A stretch of 64,000 nt of DNA from Fistularia commersonii (Eukaryota; Chordata; Actinopteri; Syngnathiformes; Fistulariidae), in the NCBI GenBank assembly GCA_037954325.1, contig JBBMNZ010000078.1, forward strand, positions 186,001-250,000, given 5' to 3'. Shown piece after piece: positions 22,691 to 35,707 of the stretch (the first letter of the stretch is position 1; the number at the start of each line of letters is the position of its first letter). The position numbers were made by a program, and so were the translations under genes. The notes below the pieces were generated by a model, which saw only the letters and a list, made by a program, of their open reading frames with translations, searched no databases and was not told the DNA's origin.

Positions 22691-25600
22691 TGAAATTCAA
22701 AAGTTATTGCCACTCCTAATCAAAAACGCTCCAACTCGGTGAGATAAGCATTTTTTGACCCTATGGCTATATCTTTTAAACTTGTAGCTGGATTACACTG
22801 AATTTGACATATATTGTGCAGAATCATGTCCTAAATAACATATTTCAATAGCAGAAACCAGCTTGATGAAATTCAAAAGTTATTGCCACTCCTAATCAAA
22901 AACGCTCCAACTCGGTGAGATAAGCACTTTTTGAACCTAGGGCTATATCTTTTGAACCTGTGAAGGGATTACACTAGATTTGACATATATTGTGCAGAAT
23001 CATGTCATAAACAACATATTTCAATAGCAGAAACCAGCTTGATGAAATTCAAAAGTTATTGCCACTCCTAATCAAAAACGCTCCAACTCGGTGAGATAAG
23101 CATTTTTTGACCCTATGGCTATATCTTTTAAACTTGTAGCTGGATTACACTGAATTTGACATATATTGTGCAGAATCATGTCCTAAATAACATATTTCAA
23201 TAGCAGGAACCAGCTTGATGAAATTCAAAAGTTATTTCCACTCCTAATCAAAAACGCTCCAACTCGGTGAGATAAGCACTTTTTGAACCTAGGGCTATAT
23301 CTTTTGAACCTGTGAAGGGATTACACTAGATTTGATATATATTGTGAAAAATCATGTCCTAAACAACATATTTCAACAGCAGAAACCAGCTTGATGAAAT
23401 TCAAAAGTTATTGCCACTCCTAATCAAAAACGCTCCAACTCGGTGAGATAAGCATTTTTTGACCCTAGGGCTATATCTTTTGAACCTGTGAAGGGATTAC
23501 ACTAGTTTTGACATATATTGTGCAGAATCATGTCCTAAACAACATATTTCAACAGCAGAAACCAGCTTGATGCAATTCAAAAGTTATTGCCACTCCTAAT
23601 CAAAAACGCTCCAACTCGGTGAGATAAGCACTTTTTGAACCTAGGGCTATATCTTTTGAACCTGTGAAGGGATTACACTAGATTTGACATATATTGTGCA
23701 GAATCATGTCCTAAACAACATATTTCAATAGCAGAAACCAGCTTGATGAAATTCAAAAGTTATTGCCACTCCTAATCAAAAACGCTCCAACTCGGTGAGA
23801 TAAGCATTTTTTGACCCTATGGCTATATCTTTTAAACTTGTAGCTGGATTACACTGAATTTGACATATATTGTGCAGAATCATGTCCTAAACAACATATT
23901 TCAATAGCAGAAACCAGCTTGATGAAATTCAAAAGTTATTGCCACTCCTAATCAAAAACGCTCCAACTCGGTGAGATAAGCATTTTTTGACCCTATGGCT
24001 ATATCTTTTAAACTTGTAGCTGGATTACACTGAATTTGACATATATTGTGCAGAATCATGTCCTAAACAACATATTTCAAAAGCAGAAACCAGCTTGATG
24101 AAATTCAAAAGTTATTTCCACTCCTAATCAAAAACGCTCCAACTCGGTGAGATAAGCACTTTTTGAACCTAGGGCTATATCTTTTGAACCTGTGAAGGGA
24201 TTACACTAGATTTGATATATATTGTGCAAAATCATGTCCTAAACAACATATTTCAACAGCAGAAACCAGCTTGATGAAATTCAAAAGTTATTGCCACTCC
24301 TAATCAAAAACACTCCAACTCGGTGAGATAAGCACTTTTTGAACCTAGGGCTATATATTTTGAACCTGTGAAGGGATTACACTAGTTTTGACACATATTG
24401 TGCAGAATCATGTCCTAAACAACATATTTCAACAGCGGAAACCAGCTTGATGAAATTCAAAAGTTATTGCCACTCCTAATCAAAAACGCTCCAACTCGGT
24501 GAGATAGGCATTTTTTGACCCTATGGCTATATCTTTTGAACTTGTAGCTGGATTACACTGAATTTGACATATATTGTGCAGAATCATGTCCTAAATAACA
24601 TATTTCAATAGCAGAAACCAGCTTGATGAAATTCAAAAGTTATTTCCACTCCTAATCAAAAACGCTCCAACTCGGTGAGATAAGCACTTTTTGAACCTAG
24701 GGCTATATCTTTTGAACCTGTGAAGGGATTACACTAGATTTGATATATATTGTGCAGAATCATGTCCTAAACAACATATTTCAACAGCAGAAACCAGCTT
24801 GATGAAATTCAAAAGTTATTGCCACTCCTAATCAAAAACGCTCCAACTCGTTGAGATAAGCACTTTTTGAACCTAGGGCTATATCTTTTGAACCTGTGAA
24901 GGGATTACACTAGTTTTGACACATATTGTGCAGAATCATGTCCTAAACAACATATTTCAACAGCAGAAACCAGCTTGATGAAATTCAAAAGTTATTGCCA
25001 CTCCTAATCAAAAACGCTCCACTCGGTGAGATAAGCATTTTTTGACCCTATGGCTATATCTTTTAAACTTGTAGCTGGATTACACTGAATTTGACATATA
25101 TTATGCAGAATCACGTCCTAAACAACATATTTCAATAGCAGAAACCAGCTTGATGAAATTCAAAAGTTATTGCCACTCCTAATCAAAAATGCTCCAACTC
25201 TAGGAGATAAGCAATTTTTGACCCTATGGCTATATCTTTTAAACTTGTAGCTGGATTACACTGAATTTGATATATATTATGCAGAATCATGTCCTAAACA
25301 ACATATTTCAATAGCAGAAACCAGCTTGATGAAATTCAAAAGTTATTGCCACTCCTAATCAAAAACGCTCCAACTCGGTGAGATAAACATTTTTTGACCC
25401 TATGGCTATATCTTTTAAACTTGTAGCTGGATTACACTGAATTTGACATATATTATGCAGAATCATGTCCTAAACAACATATTTCAATAGCAGAAACCAG
25501 CTTGATGAAATTCAAAAGTTATTGCCACTCCTAATCAAAAACGCTCCAACTCGGTGAGATAAGCACTTTTTGAACGAATGGCTCTATCTTTTGAACCTGT

Positions 25601-26209
25601 GAAGGGATTACACTAGTTTTGACATATATTGTGCAGAATCATGTCCTAAACAACATATTTCAACAGCAGAAACCAGCTTGATGAAATTCAAAAGTTATTG
25701 CCACTCCTAATCAAAAACGCTCCAACTCGGTGAGATAAGCATTTTTTGACCCTATGGCTATATCTTTTAAACTTGTTGCTGGATTACACTGAATTTGACA
25801 TATATTGTGCAGAATCATGTCCTAAACAACATATTTCAATAGCAGAAACCAGCTTGATGAAATTCAAAAGTTATTGCCACTCCTAATCAAAAACGCTCCA
25901 ACTCGGTGAGATAAGCACTTTTTGAACCTAGGGCTATATCTTTTGAACCTGTGAAGGGATTACACTAGATTTGACATATATTGTGCAAAATCATGTCCTA
26001 AACAACATATTTCAACAGCAGAAACCAGCTTGATGACATTCATGAGTTATTTCCACTCCTAATCAAAAACGCTCCAACTCGGTGAGATAAGCATTTTTTG
26101 ACCCTATGGCTATATCTTTTAAACTTGTAGCTGGATTACACTGAATTTGACATATATTATGCAGAATCATGTCCTAAACAACATATTTCAATAGCAGAAA
26201 CCAGCTTGA
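22691..26209 (+). repeat. Block 4, divergent 20-monomer left segment of the 27-mer
   Basis: Shares many markers with the 27-monomer unit to its right but differs in monomer content. AGCAGGAACC at 23203 pairs with 27952 (4,749 bp). GATGCAATTC at 23570 pairs with 28847 (5,277 bp). AAACACTCC at 24311 pairs with 29412 (5,101 bp). GGCTCTATC at 25581 pairs with 30682 (5,101 bp). Relative to the canonical unit it lacks monomers between 23203 and 23570, has one extra near 23747-24098 and two extra at 25,858-26,209. It has one 175-bp monomer at 24979. Confidence 0.83.
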
Positions 26210-27089
26210 TGAAATTCAAAAGTTATTGCCACTCCTTAACAAAAACGCTCCAACTCGGTGAGATAAGCACTTTTTGACTCTAGGGCTATATCTTTTAAAC
26301 TTGTGGCTGGATTACACTGAATTTGACATATATTGTGCAAAATCATGTCCTAAACAACATATTTCAACAGCAGAAACCAGCTTGATGAAATTCAAAAGTT
26401 ATTGCCACTCCTAATCAAAAACGCTCCAACTCGGTGAGATAAGCACTTTTTGACCCTAGGGCTATATCTTTTAAACCTGTGAAGGGATGACACTAGATTT
26501 GACATATATTGTGCAGAATCATGTCCTAAACAACATATTTCAACAGCAGAAACCAGCTTGATGAAATTCAAAAGTTATTGCCACTCCTAATCAAAAACGC
26601 TCCAACTCGGTGAGATAAGCACTTTTTGAACGAATGGCTATATCTTTTGAACCTGTGAAGGGATTACACTAGTTTTGACATATATTGTGCAGAATCATGT
26701 CCTAAACAACATATTTCAACAGCAGAAACCAGCTTGATGAAATTCAAAAGTTATTGCCACTCCTAATCAAAAACGCTCCAACTTGGTGAGATAAGCATTT
26801 TTTGTCCCTATGGCTATATCTTTTAAACTTGTAGCTGGATTACACTGAATTTGACATATATTGTGCAGAATCATGTCCTAAACAACATATTTCAATAGCA
26901 GAAACCAGCTTGATGAAATTCAAAAGTTATTGCCACTCCTAATCAAAAACGCTCCAACTCGGTGAGATAAGCACTTTTTGAACAAATGGCTATATCTTTT
27001 GAACCTGTGAAGGGATTACACTAGTTTTGACATATATTGTGCAGAATCATGTCCTAAACAACATATTTCAATAGCAGAAACCAGCTTGA

Positions 27090-27263
27090 TGAAATTCAAA
27101 AGTTATTGCCACTCCTAATCAAAAACGCTCCAACTCGTTTAGATAAGCACTTTTTGAACCTAGGGCTATATCTTTTGAACCTGTGAAGGGAACACTAGAT
27201 TTGACACATATTGTGCAGAATCATGTCCTAAACAACATATTTCAACAGCAGAAACCAGCTTGA
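27090..27263 (+). repeat. 174-bp class B monomer with two-base deletion, 27-mer type
   Basis: Carries the same GGGAACACTAG deletion but with CGTTTAGATAAG. Copies are at 31839, 36588, 40985, 44678 and 50484. In the 27-mer copies it continues GACACATATTG and TTTCAACAG; at 40985, 44678 and 50484 it continues GACATATATTG and GTCATAAAC, as in the block 3 form. This ties blocks 3, 4, 5 and 6 to a common ancestor monomer. Confidence 0.86.
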
Positions 27264-28671
27264 TGAAATTCAAAAGTTATTGCCACTCCTAATCAAAAAC
27301 GCTCCAACTCGGTGAGATAAGCATTTTTTGACCCTATGGCTATATCTTTTAAACTTGTAGCTGGATTACACTGAATTTGACATATATTGTGCAGAATCAT
27401 GTCCTAAACAACATATTTCAAAAGCAGAAACCAGCTTGATGAAATTCGTGAGTTATTACCACTCCTAATCAAAAACGCTCCAACTCGGTGAGATAAGAAT
27501 TTTTTGACCCTATGGCTATATCTTTTAAACTTGTAGCTGGATTACACTGAATTTGACATATATTGTGCAGAATCATGTCCTAAATAACCTATTTCAATAG
27601 CAGAAACCAGCTTGATGAAATTCAAAAGTTATTGCCACTCCTAATCAAAAACGCTCCAACTCGGTGAGATAAGCACTTTTTGAACCTAGGGCTATATCTT
27701 TTGAACCTGTGAAGGGATTACACTAGATTTGACATATATTGTGCAGAATCATGTCATAAACAACATATTTCAATAGCAGAAACCAGCTTGATGAAATTCA
27801 AAAGTTATTGCCACTCCTAATCAAAAACGCTCCAACTCGGTGAGATAAGCATTTTTTGACCCTATGGCTATATCTTTTAAACTTGTAGCTGGATTACACT
27901 GAATTTGACATATATTGTGCAGAATCATGTCCTAAATAACATATTTCAATAGCAGGAACCAGCTTGATGAAATTCAAAAGTTATTTCCACTCCTAATCAA
28001 AAACGCTCCAACTCGGTGAGATAAGCACTTTTTGAACCTAGGGCTATATCTTTTGAACCTGTGAAGGGATTACACTAGATTTGATATATATTGTGAAAAA
28101 TCATGTCCTAAACAACATATTTCAACAGCAGAAACCAGCTTGATGAAATTCAAAAGTTATTGCCACTCCTAATCAAAAACGCTCCAACTCGGTGAGATAA
28201 GCACTTTTTGAACCTAGGGCTATATCTTTTGAACCTGTGAAGGGATTACACTAGTTTTGACACATATTGTGCAGAATCATGTCCTAAACAACATATTTCA
28301 ACAGCAGAAACCAGCTTGATGAAATTCAAAAGTTATTTCCACTCCTAATCAAAAACGCTCCAACTCGGTGAGATAAGCATTTTTTGACCCTATGGCTATA
28401 TCTTTTAAACTTGTAGCTGGATTACACTGAATTTGACATATATTGTGCAGAATCATGTCCTAAACAACATATTTCAAAAGCAGAAACCAGCTTGATGAAA
28501 TTCGTGAGTTATTACCACTCCTAATCAAAAACGCTCCAACTCGGTGAGATAAGCATTTTTTGACCCTATGGCTATATCTTTTAAACTTGTAGCTGGATTA
28601 CACTGAATTTGACATATATTATGCAGAATCATGTCCTAAACAACATATTTCAACAGCAGAAACCAGCTTGA

Positions 28672-28847
28672 TGAAATTCAAAAGTTATTGCCACTCCTAA
28701 TCAAAAACGCTCCAACTCGGTGAGATAAGCATTTTTTGACCCTATGGCTATATCTTTTGAACCTGTGAAGGGATTACACTAGTTTTGACATATATTGTGC
28801 AGAATCATGTCCTAAACAACATATTTCAACAGCAGAAACCAGCTTGA
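28672..28847 (+). repeat. Chimeric A-to-B monomer of the 27-mer
   Basis: Class A to GCATTTTTTGACCCTATGGC, then class B/C from CTTTTGAACCTGTGAAGGG to CTAGTTTTGAC. The switch lies between 74 and 88, inside GGCTATATCTTTT. It always precedes the GATGCAATTC monomer. Copies are at 33421, 38170, 57346 and 62802, the last two with GACAAATATTG. The related monomer at 23395 has CCTAGGGC. Confidence 0.84.
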
Positions 28848-30958
28848 TGCAATTCAAAAGTTATTGCCACTCCTAATCAAAAACGCTCCAACTCGGTGAG
28901 ATAAGCACTTTTTGAACCTAGGGCTATATCTTTTGAACCTGTGAAGGGATTACACTAGATTTGAAATATATTGTGCAGAATCATGTCCTAAACAACATAT
29001 TTCAATAGCAGAAACCAGCTTGATGAAATTCAAAAGTTATAGCCACTCCTAATCAAAAACGCTCCAACTCGGTGAGATAAGCATTTTTTGACCCTATGGC
29101 TATATCTTTTAAACTTGTAGCTGGATTACACTGAATTTGACATATATTGTGCAGAATCATGTCCTAAACAACATATTTCAAAAGCAGAAACCAGCTTGAT
29201 GAAATTCAAAAGTTATTTCCACTCCTAATCAAAAACGCTCCAACTCGGTGAGATAAGCACTTTTTGAACCTAGGGCTATATCTTTTGAACCTGTGAAGGG
29301 ATTACACTAGATTTGATATATATTGTGCAAAATCATGTCCTAAACAACATATTTCAACAGCAGAAACCAGCTTGATGAAATTCAAAAGTTATTGCCACTC
29401 CTAATCAAAAACACTCCAACTCGGTGAGATAAGCACTTTTTGAACCTAGGGCTATATATTTTGAACCTGTGAAGGGATTACACTAGTTTTGACACATATT
29501 GTGCAGAATCATGTCCTAAACAACATATTTCAACAGCAGAAACCAGCTTGATGAAATTCAAAAGTTATTGCCACTCCTAATCAAAAACGCTCCAACTCGG
29601 TGAGATAGGCATTTTTTGACCCTATGGCTATATCTTTTGAACTTGTAGCTGGATTACACTGAATTTGACATATATTGTGCAGAATCATGTCCTAAATAAC
29701 ATATTTCAATAGCAGAAACCAGCTTGATGAAATTCAAAAGTTATTTCCACTCCTAATCAAAAACGCTCCAACTCGGTGAGATAAGCACTTTTTGAACCTA
29801 GGGCTATATCTTTTGAACCTGTGAAGGGATTACACTAGATTTGATATATATTGTGCAAAATCATGTCCTAAACAACATATTTCAACAGCAGAAACCAGCT
29901 TGATGAAATTCAAAAGTTATTGCCACTCCTAATCAAAAACGCTCCAACTCGTTGAGATAAGCACTTTTTGAACCTAGGGCTATATCTTTTGAACCTGTGA
30001 AGGGATTACACTAGTTTTGACACATATTGTGCAGAATCATGTCCTAAACAACATATTTCAACAGCAGAAACCAGCTTGATGAAATTCAAAAGTTATTGCC
30101 ACTCCTAATCAAAAACGCTCCACTCGGTGAGATAAGCATTTTTTGACCCTATGGCTATATCTTTTAAACTTGTAGCTGGATTACACTGAATTTGACATAT
30201 ATTATGCAGAATCACGTCCTAAACAACATATTTCAATAGCAGAAACCAGCTTGATGAAATTCAAAAGTTATTGCCACTCCTAATCAAAAATGCTCCAACT
30301 CGGGGAGATAAGCAATTTTTGACCCTATGGCTATATCTTTTAAACTTGTAGCTGGATTACACTGAATTTGATATATATTATGCAGAATCATGTCCTAAAC
30401 AACATATTTCAATAGCAGAAACCAGCTTGATGAAATTCAAAAGTTATTGCCACTCCTAATCAAAAACGCTCCAACTCGGTGAGATAAACATTTTTTGACC
30501 CTATGGCTATATCTTTTAAACTTGTAGCTGGATTACACTGAATTTGACATATATTATGCAGAATCATGTCCTAAACAACATATTTCAATAGCAGAAACCA
30601 GCTTGATGAAATTCAAAAGTTATTGCCACTCCTAATCAAAAACGCTCCAACTCGGTGAGATAAGCACTTTTTGAACGAATGGCTCTATCTTTTGAACCTG
30701 TGAAGGGATTACACTAGTTTTGACATATATTGTGCAGAATCATGTCCTAAACAACATATTTCAACAGCAGAAACCAGCTTGATGAAATTCAAAAGTTATT
30801 GCCACTCCTAATCAAAAACGCTCCAACTCGGTGAGATAAGCATTTTTTGACCCTATGGCTATATCTTTTAAACTTGTTGCTGGATTACACTGAATTTGAC
30901 ATATATTATGCAGAATCATGTCCTAAACAACATATTTCAATAGCAGAAACCAGCTTGA

Positions 30959-33900
30959 TGAAATTCAAAAGTTATTGCCACTCCTTAACAAAAACGCTCC
31001 AACTCGGTGAGATAAGCACTTTTTGACTCTAGGGCTATATCTTTTAAACTTGTAGCTGGATTACACTGAATTTGACATATATTGTGCAAAATCATGTCCT
31101 AAACAACATATTTCAACAGCAGAAACCAGCTTGATGAAATTCAAAAGTTATTGCCACTCCTAATCAAAAACGCTCCAACTCGGTGAGATAAGCACTTTTT
31201 GACCCTAGGGCTATATCTTTTAAACCTGTGAAGGGATGACACTAGATTTGACATATATTGTGCAGAATCATGTCCTAAACAACATATTTCAACAGCAGAA
31301 ACCAGCTTGATGAAATTCAAAAGTTATTGCCACTCCTAATCAAAAACGCTCCAACTCGGTGAGATAAGCACTTTTTGAACGAATGGCTATATCTTTTGAA
31401 CCTGTGAAGGGATTACACTAGTTTTGACATATATTGTGCAGAATCATGTCCTAAACAACATATTTCAACAGCAGAAACCAGCTTGATGAAATTCAAAAGT
31501 TATTGCCACTCCTAATCAAAAACGCTCCAACTTGGTGAGATAAGCATTTTTTGTCCCTATGGCTATATCTTTTAAACTTGTAGCTGGATTACACTGAATT
31601 TGACATATATTGTGCAGAATCATGTCCTAAACAACATATTTCAATAGCAGAAACCAGCTTGATGAAATTCAAAAGTTATTGCCACTCCTAATCAAAAACG
31701 CTCCAACTCGGTGAGATAAGCACTTTTTGAACAAATGGCTATATCTTTTGAACCTGTGAAGGGATTACACTAGTTTTGACATATATTGTGCAGAATCATG
31801 TCCTAAACAACATATTTCAATAGCAGAAACCAGCTTGATGAAATTCAAAAGTTATTGCCACTCCTAATCAAAAACGCTCCAACTCGTTTAGATAAGCACT
31901 TTTTGAACCTAGGGCTATATCTTTTGAACCTGTGAAGGGAACACTAGATTTGACACATATTGTGCAGAATCATGTCCTAAACAACATATTTCAACAGCAG
32001 AAACCAGCTTGATGAAATTCAAAAGTTATTGCCACTCCTAATCAAAAACGCTCCAACTCGGTGAGATAAGCATTTTTTGACCCTATGGCTATATCTTTTA
32101 AACTTGTAGCTGGATTACACTGAATTTGACATATATTGTGCAGAATCATGTCCTAAACAACATATTTCAAAAGCAGAAACCAGCTTGATGAAATTCGTGA
32201 GTTATTACCACTCCTAATCAAAAACGCTCCAACTCGGTGAGATAAGAATTTTTTGACCCTATGGCTATATCTTTTAAACTTGTAGCTGGATTACACTGAA
32301 TTTGACATATATTGTGCAGAATCATGTCCTAAATAACCTATTTCAATAGCAGAAACCAGCTTGATGAAATTCAAAAGTTATTGCCACTCCTAATCAAAAA
32401 CGCTCCAACTCGGTGAGATAAGCACTTTTTGAACCTAGGGCTATATCTTTTGAACCTGTGAAGGGATTACACTAGATTTGACATATATTGTGCAGAATCA
32501 TGTCATAAACAACATATTTCAATAGCAGAAACCAGCTTGATGAAATTCAAAAGTTATTGCCACTCCTAATCAAAAACGCTCCAACTCGGTGAGATAAGCA
32601 TTTTTTGACCCTATGGCTATATCTTTTAAACTTGTAGCTGGATTACACTGAATTTGACATATATTGTGCAGAATCATGTCCTAAATAACATATTTCAATA
32701 GCAGGAACCAGCTTGATGAAATTCAAAAGTTATTTCCACTCCTAATCAAAAACGCTCCAACTCGGTGAGATAAGCACTTTTTGAACCTAGGGCTATATCT
32801 TTTGAACCTGTGAAGGGATTACACTAGATTTGATATATATTGTGAAAAATCATGTCCTAAACAACATATTTCAACAGCAGAAACCAGCTTGATGAAATTC
32901 AAAAGTTATTGCCACTCCTAATCAAAAACGCTCCAACTCGGTGAGATAAGCACTTTTTGAACCTAGGGCTATATCTTTTGAACCTGTGAAGGGATTACAC
33001 TAGTTTTGACACATATTGTGCAGAATCATGTCCTAAACAACATATTTCAACAGCAGAAACCAGCTTGATGAAATTCAAAAGTTATTTCCACTCCTAATCA
33101 AAAACGCTCCAACTCGGTGAGATAAGCATTTTTTGACCCTATGGCTATATCTTTTAAACTTGTAGCTGGATTACACTGAATTTGACATATATTGTGCAGA
33201 ATCATGTCCTAAACAACATATTTCAAAAGCAGAAACCAGCTTGATGAAATTCGTGAGTTATTACCACTCCTAATCAAAAACGCTCCAACTCGGTGAGATA
33301 AGCATTTTTTGACCCTATGGCTATATCTTTTAAACTTGTAGCTGGATTACACTGAATTTGACATATATTATGCAGAATCATGTCCTAAACAACATATTTC
33401 AACAGCAGAAACCAGCTTGATGAAATTCAAAAGTTATTGCCACTCCTAATCAAAAACGCTCCAACTCGGTGAGATAAGCATTTTTTGACCCTATGGCTAT
33501 ATCTTTTGAACCTGTGAAGGGATTACACTAGTTTTGACATATATTGTGCAGAATCATGTCCTAAACAACATATTTCAACAGCAGAAACCAGCTTGATGCA
33601 ATTCAAAAGTTATTGCCACTCCTAATCAAAAACGCTCCAACTCGGTGAGATAAGCACTTTTTGAACCTAGGGCTATATCTTTTGAACCTGTGAAGGGATT
33701 ACACTAGATTTGAAATATATTGTGCAGAATCATGTCCTAAACAACATATTTCAATAGCAGAAACCAGCTTGATGAAATTCAAAAGTTATAGCCACTCCTA
33801 ATCAAAAACGCTCCAACTCGGTGAGATAAGCATTTTTTGACCCTATGGCTATATCTTTTAAACTTGTAGCTGGATTACACTGAATTTGACATATATTGTG

Positions 33901-35707
33901 CAGAATCATGTCCTAAACAACATATTTCAAAAGCAGAAACCAGCTTGATGAAATTCAAAAGTTATTTCCACTCCTAATCAAAAACGCTCCAACTCGGTGA
34001 GATAAGCACTTTTTGAACCTAGGGCTATATCTTTTGAACCTGTGAAGGGATTACACTAGATTTGATATATATTGTGCAAAATCATGTCCTAAACAACATA
34101 TTTCAACAGCAGAAACCAGCTTGATGAAATTCAAAAGTTATTGCCACTCCTAATCAAAAACACTCCAACTCGGTGAGATAAGCACTTTTTGAACCTAGGG
34201 CTATATATTTTGAACCTGTGAAGGGATTACACTAGTTTTGACACATATTGTGCAGAATCATGTCCTAAACAACATATTTCAACAGCAGAAACCAGCTTGA
34301 TGAAATTCAAAAGTTATTGCCACTCCTAATCAAAAACGCTCCAACTCGGTGAGATAGGCATTTTTTGACCCTATGGCTATATCTTTTGAACTTGTAGCTG
34401 GATTACACTGAATTTGACATATATTGTGCAGAATCATGTCCTAAATAACATATTTCAATAGCAGAAACCAGCTTGATGAAATTCAAAAGTTATTTCCACT
34501 CCTAATCAAAAACGCTCCAACTCGGTGAGATAAGCACTTTTTGAACCTAGGGCTATATCTTTTGAACCTGTGAAGGGATTACACTAGATTTGATATATAT
34601 TGTGCAAAATCATGTCCTAAACAACATATTTCAACAGCAGAAACCAGCTTGATGAAATTCAAAAGTTATTGCCACTCCTAATCAAAAACGCTCCAACTCG
34701 TTGAGATAAGCACTTTTTGAACCTAGGGCTATATCTTTTGAACCTGTGAAGGGATTACACTAGTTTTGACACATATTGTGCAGAATCATGTCCTAAACAA
34801 CATATTTCAACAGCAGAAACCAGCTTGATGAAATTCAAAAGTTATTGCCACTCCTAATCAAAAACGCTCCACTCGGTGAGATAAGCATTTTTTGACCCTA
34901 TGGCTATATCTTTTAAACTTGTAGCTGGATTACACTGAATTTGACATATATTATGCAGAATCACGTCCTAAACAACATATTTCAATAGCAGAAACCAGCT
35001 TGATGAAATTCAAAAGTTATTGCCACTCCTAATCAAAAATGCTCCAACTCGGGGAGATAAGCAATTTTTGACCCTATGGCTATATCTTTTAAACTTGTAG
35101 CTGGATTACACTGAATTTGATATATATTATGCAGAATCATGTCCTAAACAACATATTTCAATAGCAGAAACCAGCTTGATGAAATTCAAAAGTTATTGCC
35201 ACTCCTAATCAAAAACGCTCCAACTCGGTGAGATAAACATTTTTTGACCCTATGGCTATATCTTTTAAACTTGTAGCTGGATTACACTGAATTTGACATA
35301 TATTATGCAGAATCATGTCCTAAACAACATATTTCAATAGCAGAAACCAGCTTGATGAAATTCAAAAGTTATTGCCACTCCTAATCAAAAACGCTCCAAC
35401 TCGGTGAGATAAGCACTTTTTGAACGAATGGCTCTATCTTTTGAACCTGTGAAGGGATTACACTAGTTTTGACATATATTGTGCAGAATCATGTCCTAAA
35501 CAACATATTTCAACAGCAGAAACCAGCTTGATGAAATTCAAAAGTTATTGCCACTCCTAATCAAAAACGCTCCAACTCGGTGAGATAAGCATTTTTTGAC
35601 CCTATGGCTATATCTTTTAAACTTGTTGCTGGATTACACTGAATTTGACATATATTATGCAGAATCATGTCCTAAACAACATATTTCAATAGCAGAAACC
35701 AGCTTGA
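30959..35707 (+). repeat. 27-monomer higher-order repeat, copy 2 (4,749 bp)
   Basis: Every marker of copy 1 recurs at exactly +4,749 bp: the class E start at 30959, AGCAGGAACC at 32701, GATGCAATTC at 33596, AGAATTTTTTG at 32245, TTGAAATATATTG near 33711 and GGCTATATATTTTG near 34200. I noticed only one or two substitutions relative to copy 1, so the copies are at or above about 99.9% identity by eye, which implies a very recent duplication or strong homogenisation. Confidence 0.93.

Larger units (their letters stand above)
26210..30958 (+). repeat. 27-monomer higher-order repeat, copy 1 (4,749 bp)
   Basis: Twenty-seven monomers, 4,749 bp: 27 x 176 minus three bases from a 174-bp monomer at 27090 and a 175-bp monomer at 30080. 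The unit opens with E (26210), D (26386), C (26562), G (26738) and C' (26914), then the GTTTAGATAAG monomer with the two-base deletion. Later markers include AGCAGGAACC (27952), GATGCAATTC (28847), GTTATAGCC (29024), AAACACTCC (29412), GAGATAGGC (29602) and GGCTCTATC (30682). The change TTGTGGCTGG near 26304 is private to this copy. Confidence 0.93.

Noticed and set aside
22691..26209. An independent HOR between 22.7 and 26.2 kb
   Set aside because: Its markers occur in the same order as in the 27-mer, at offsets of 4,749, 5,277 and 5,101 bp. It is a rearranged relative of that unit.
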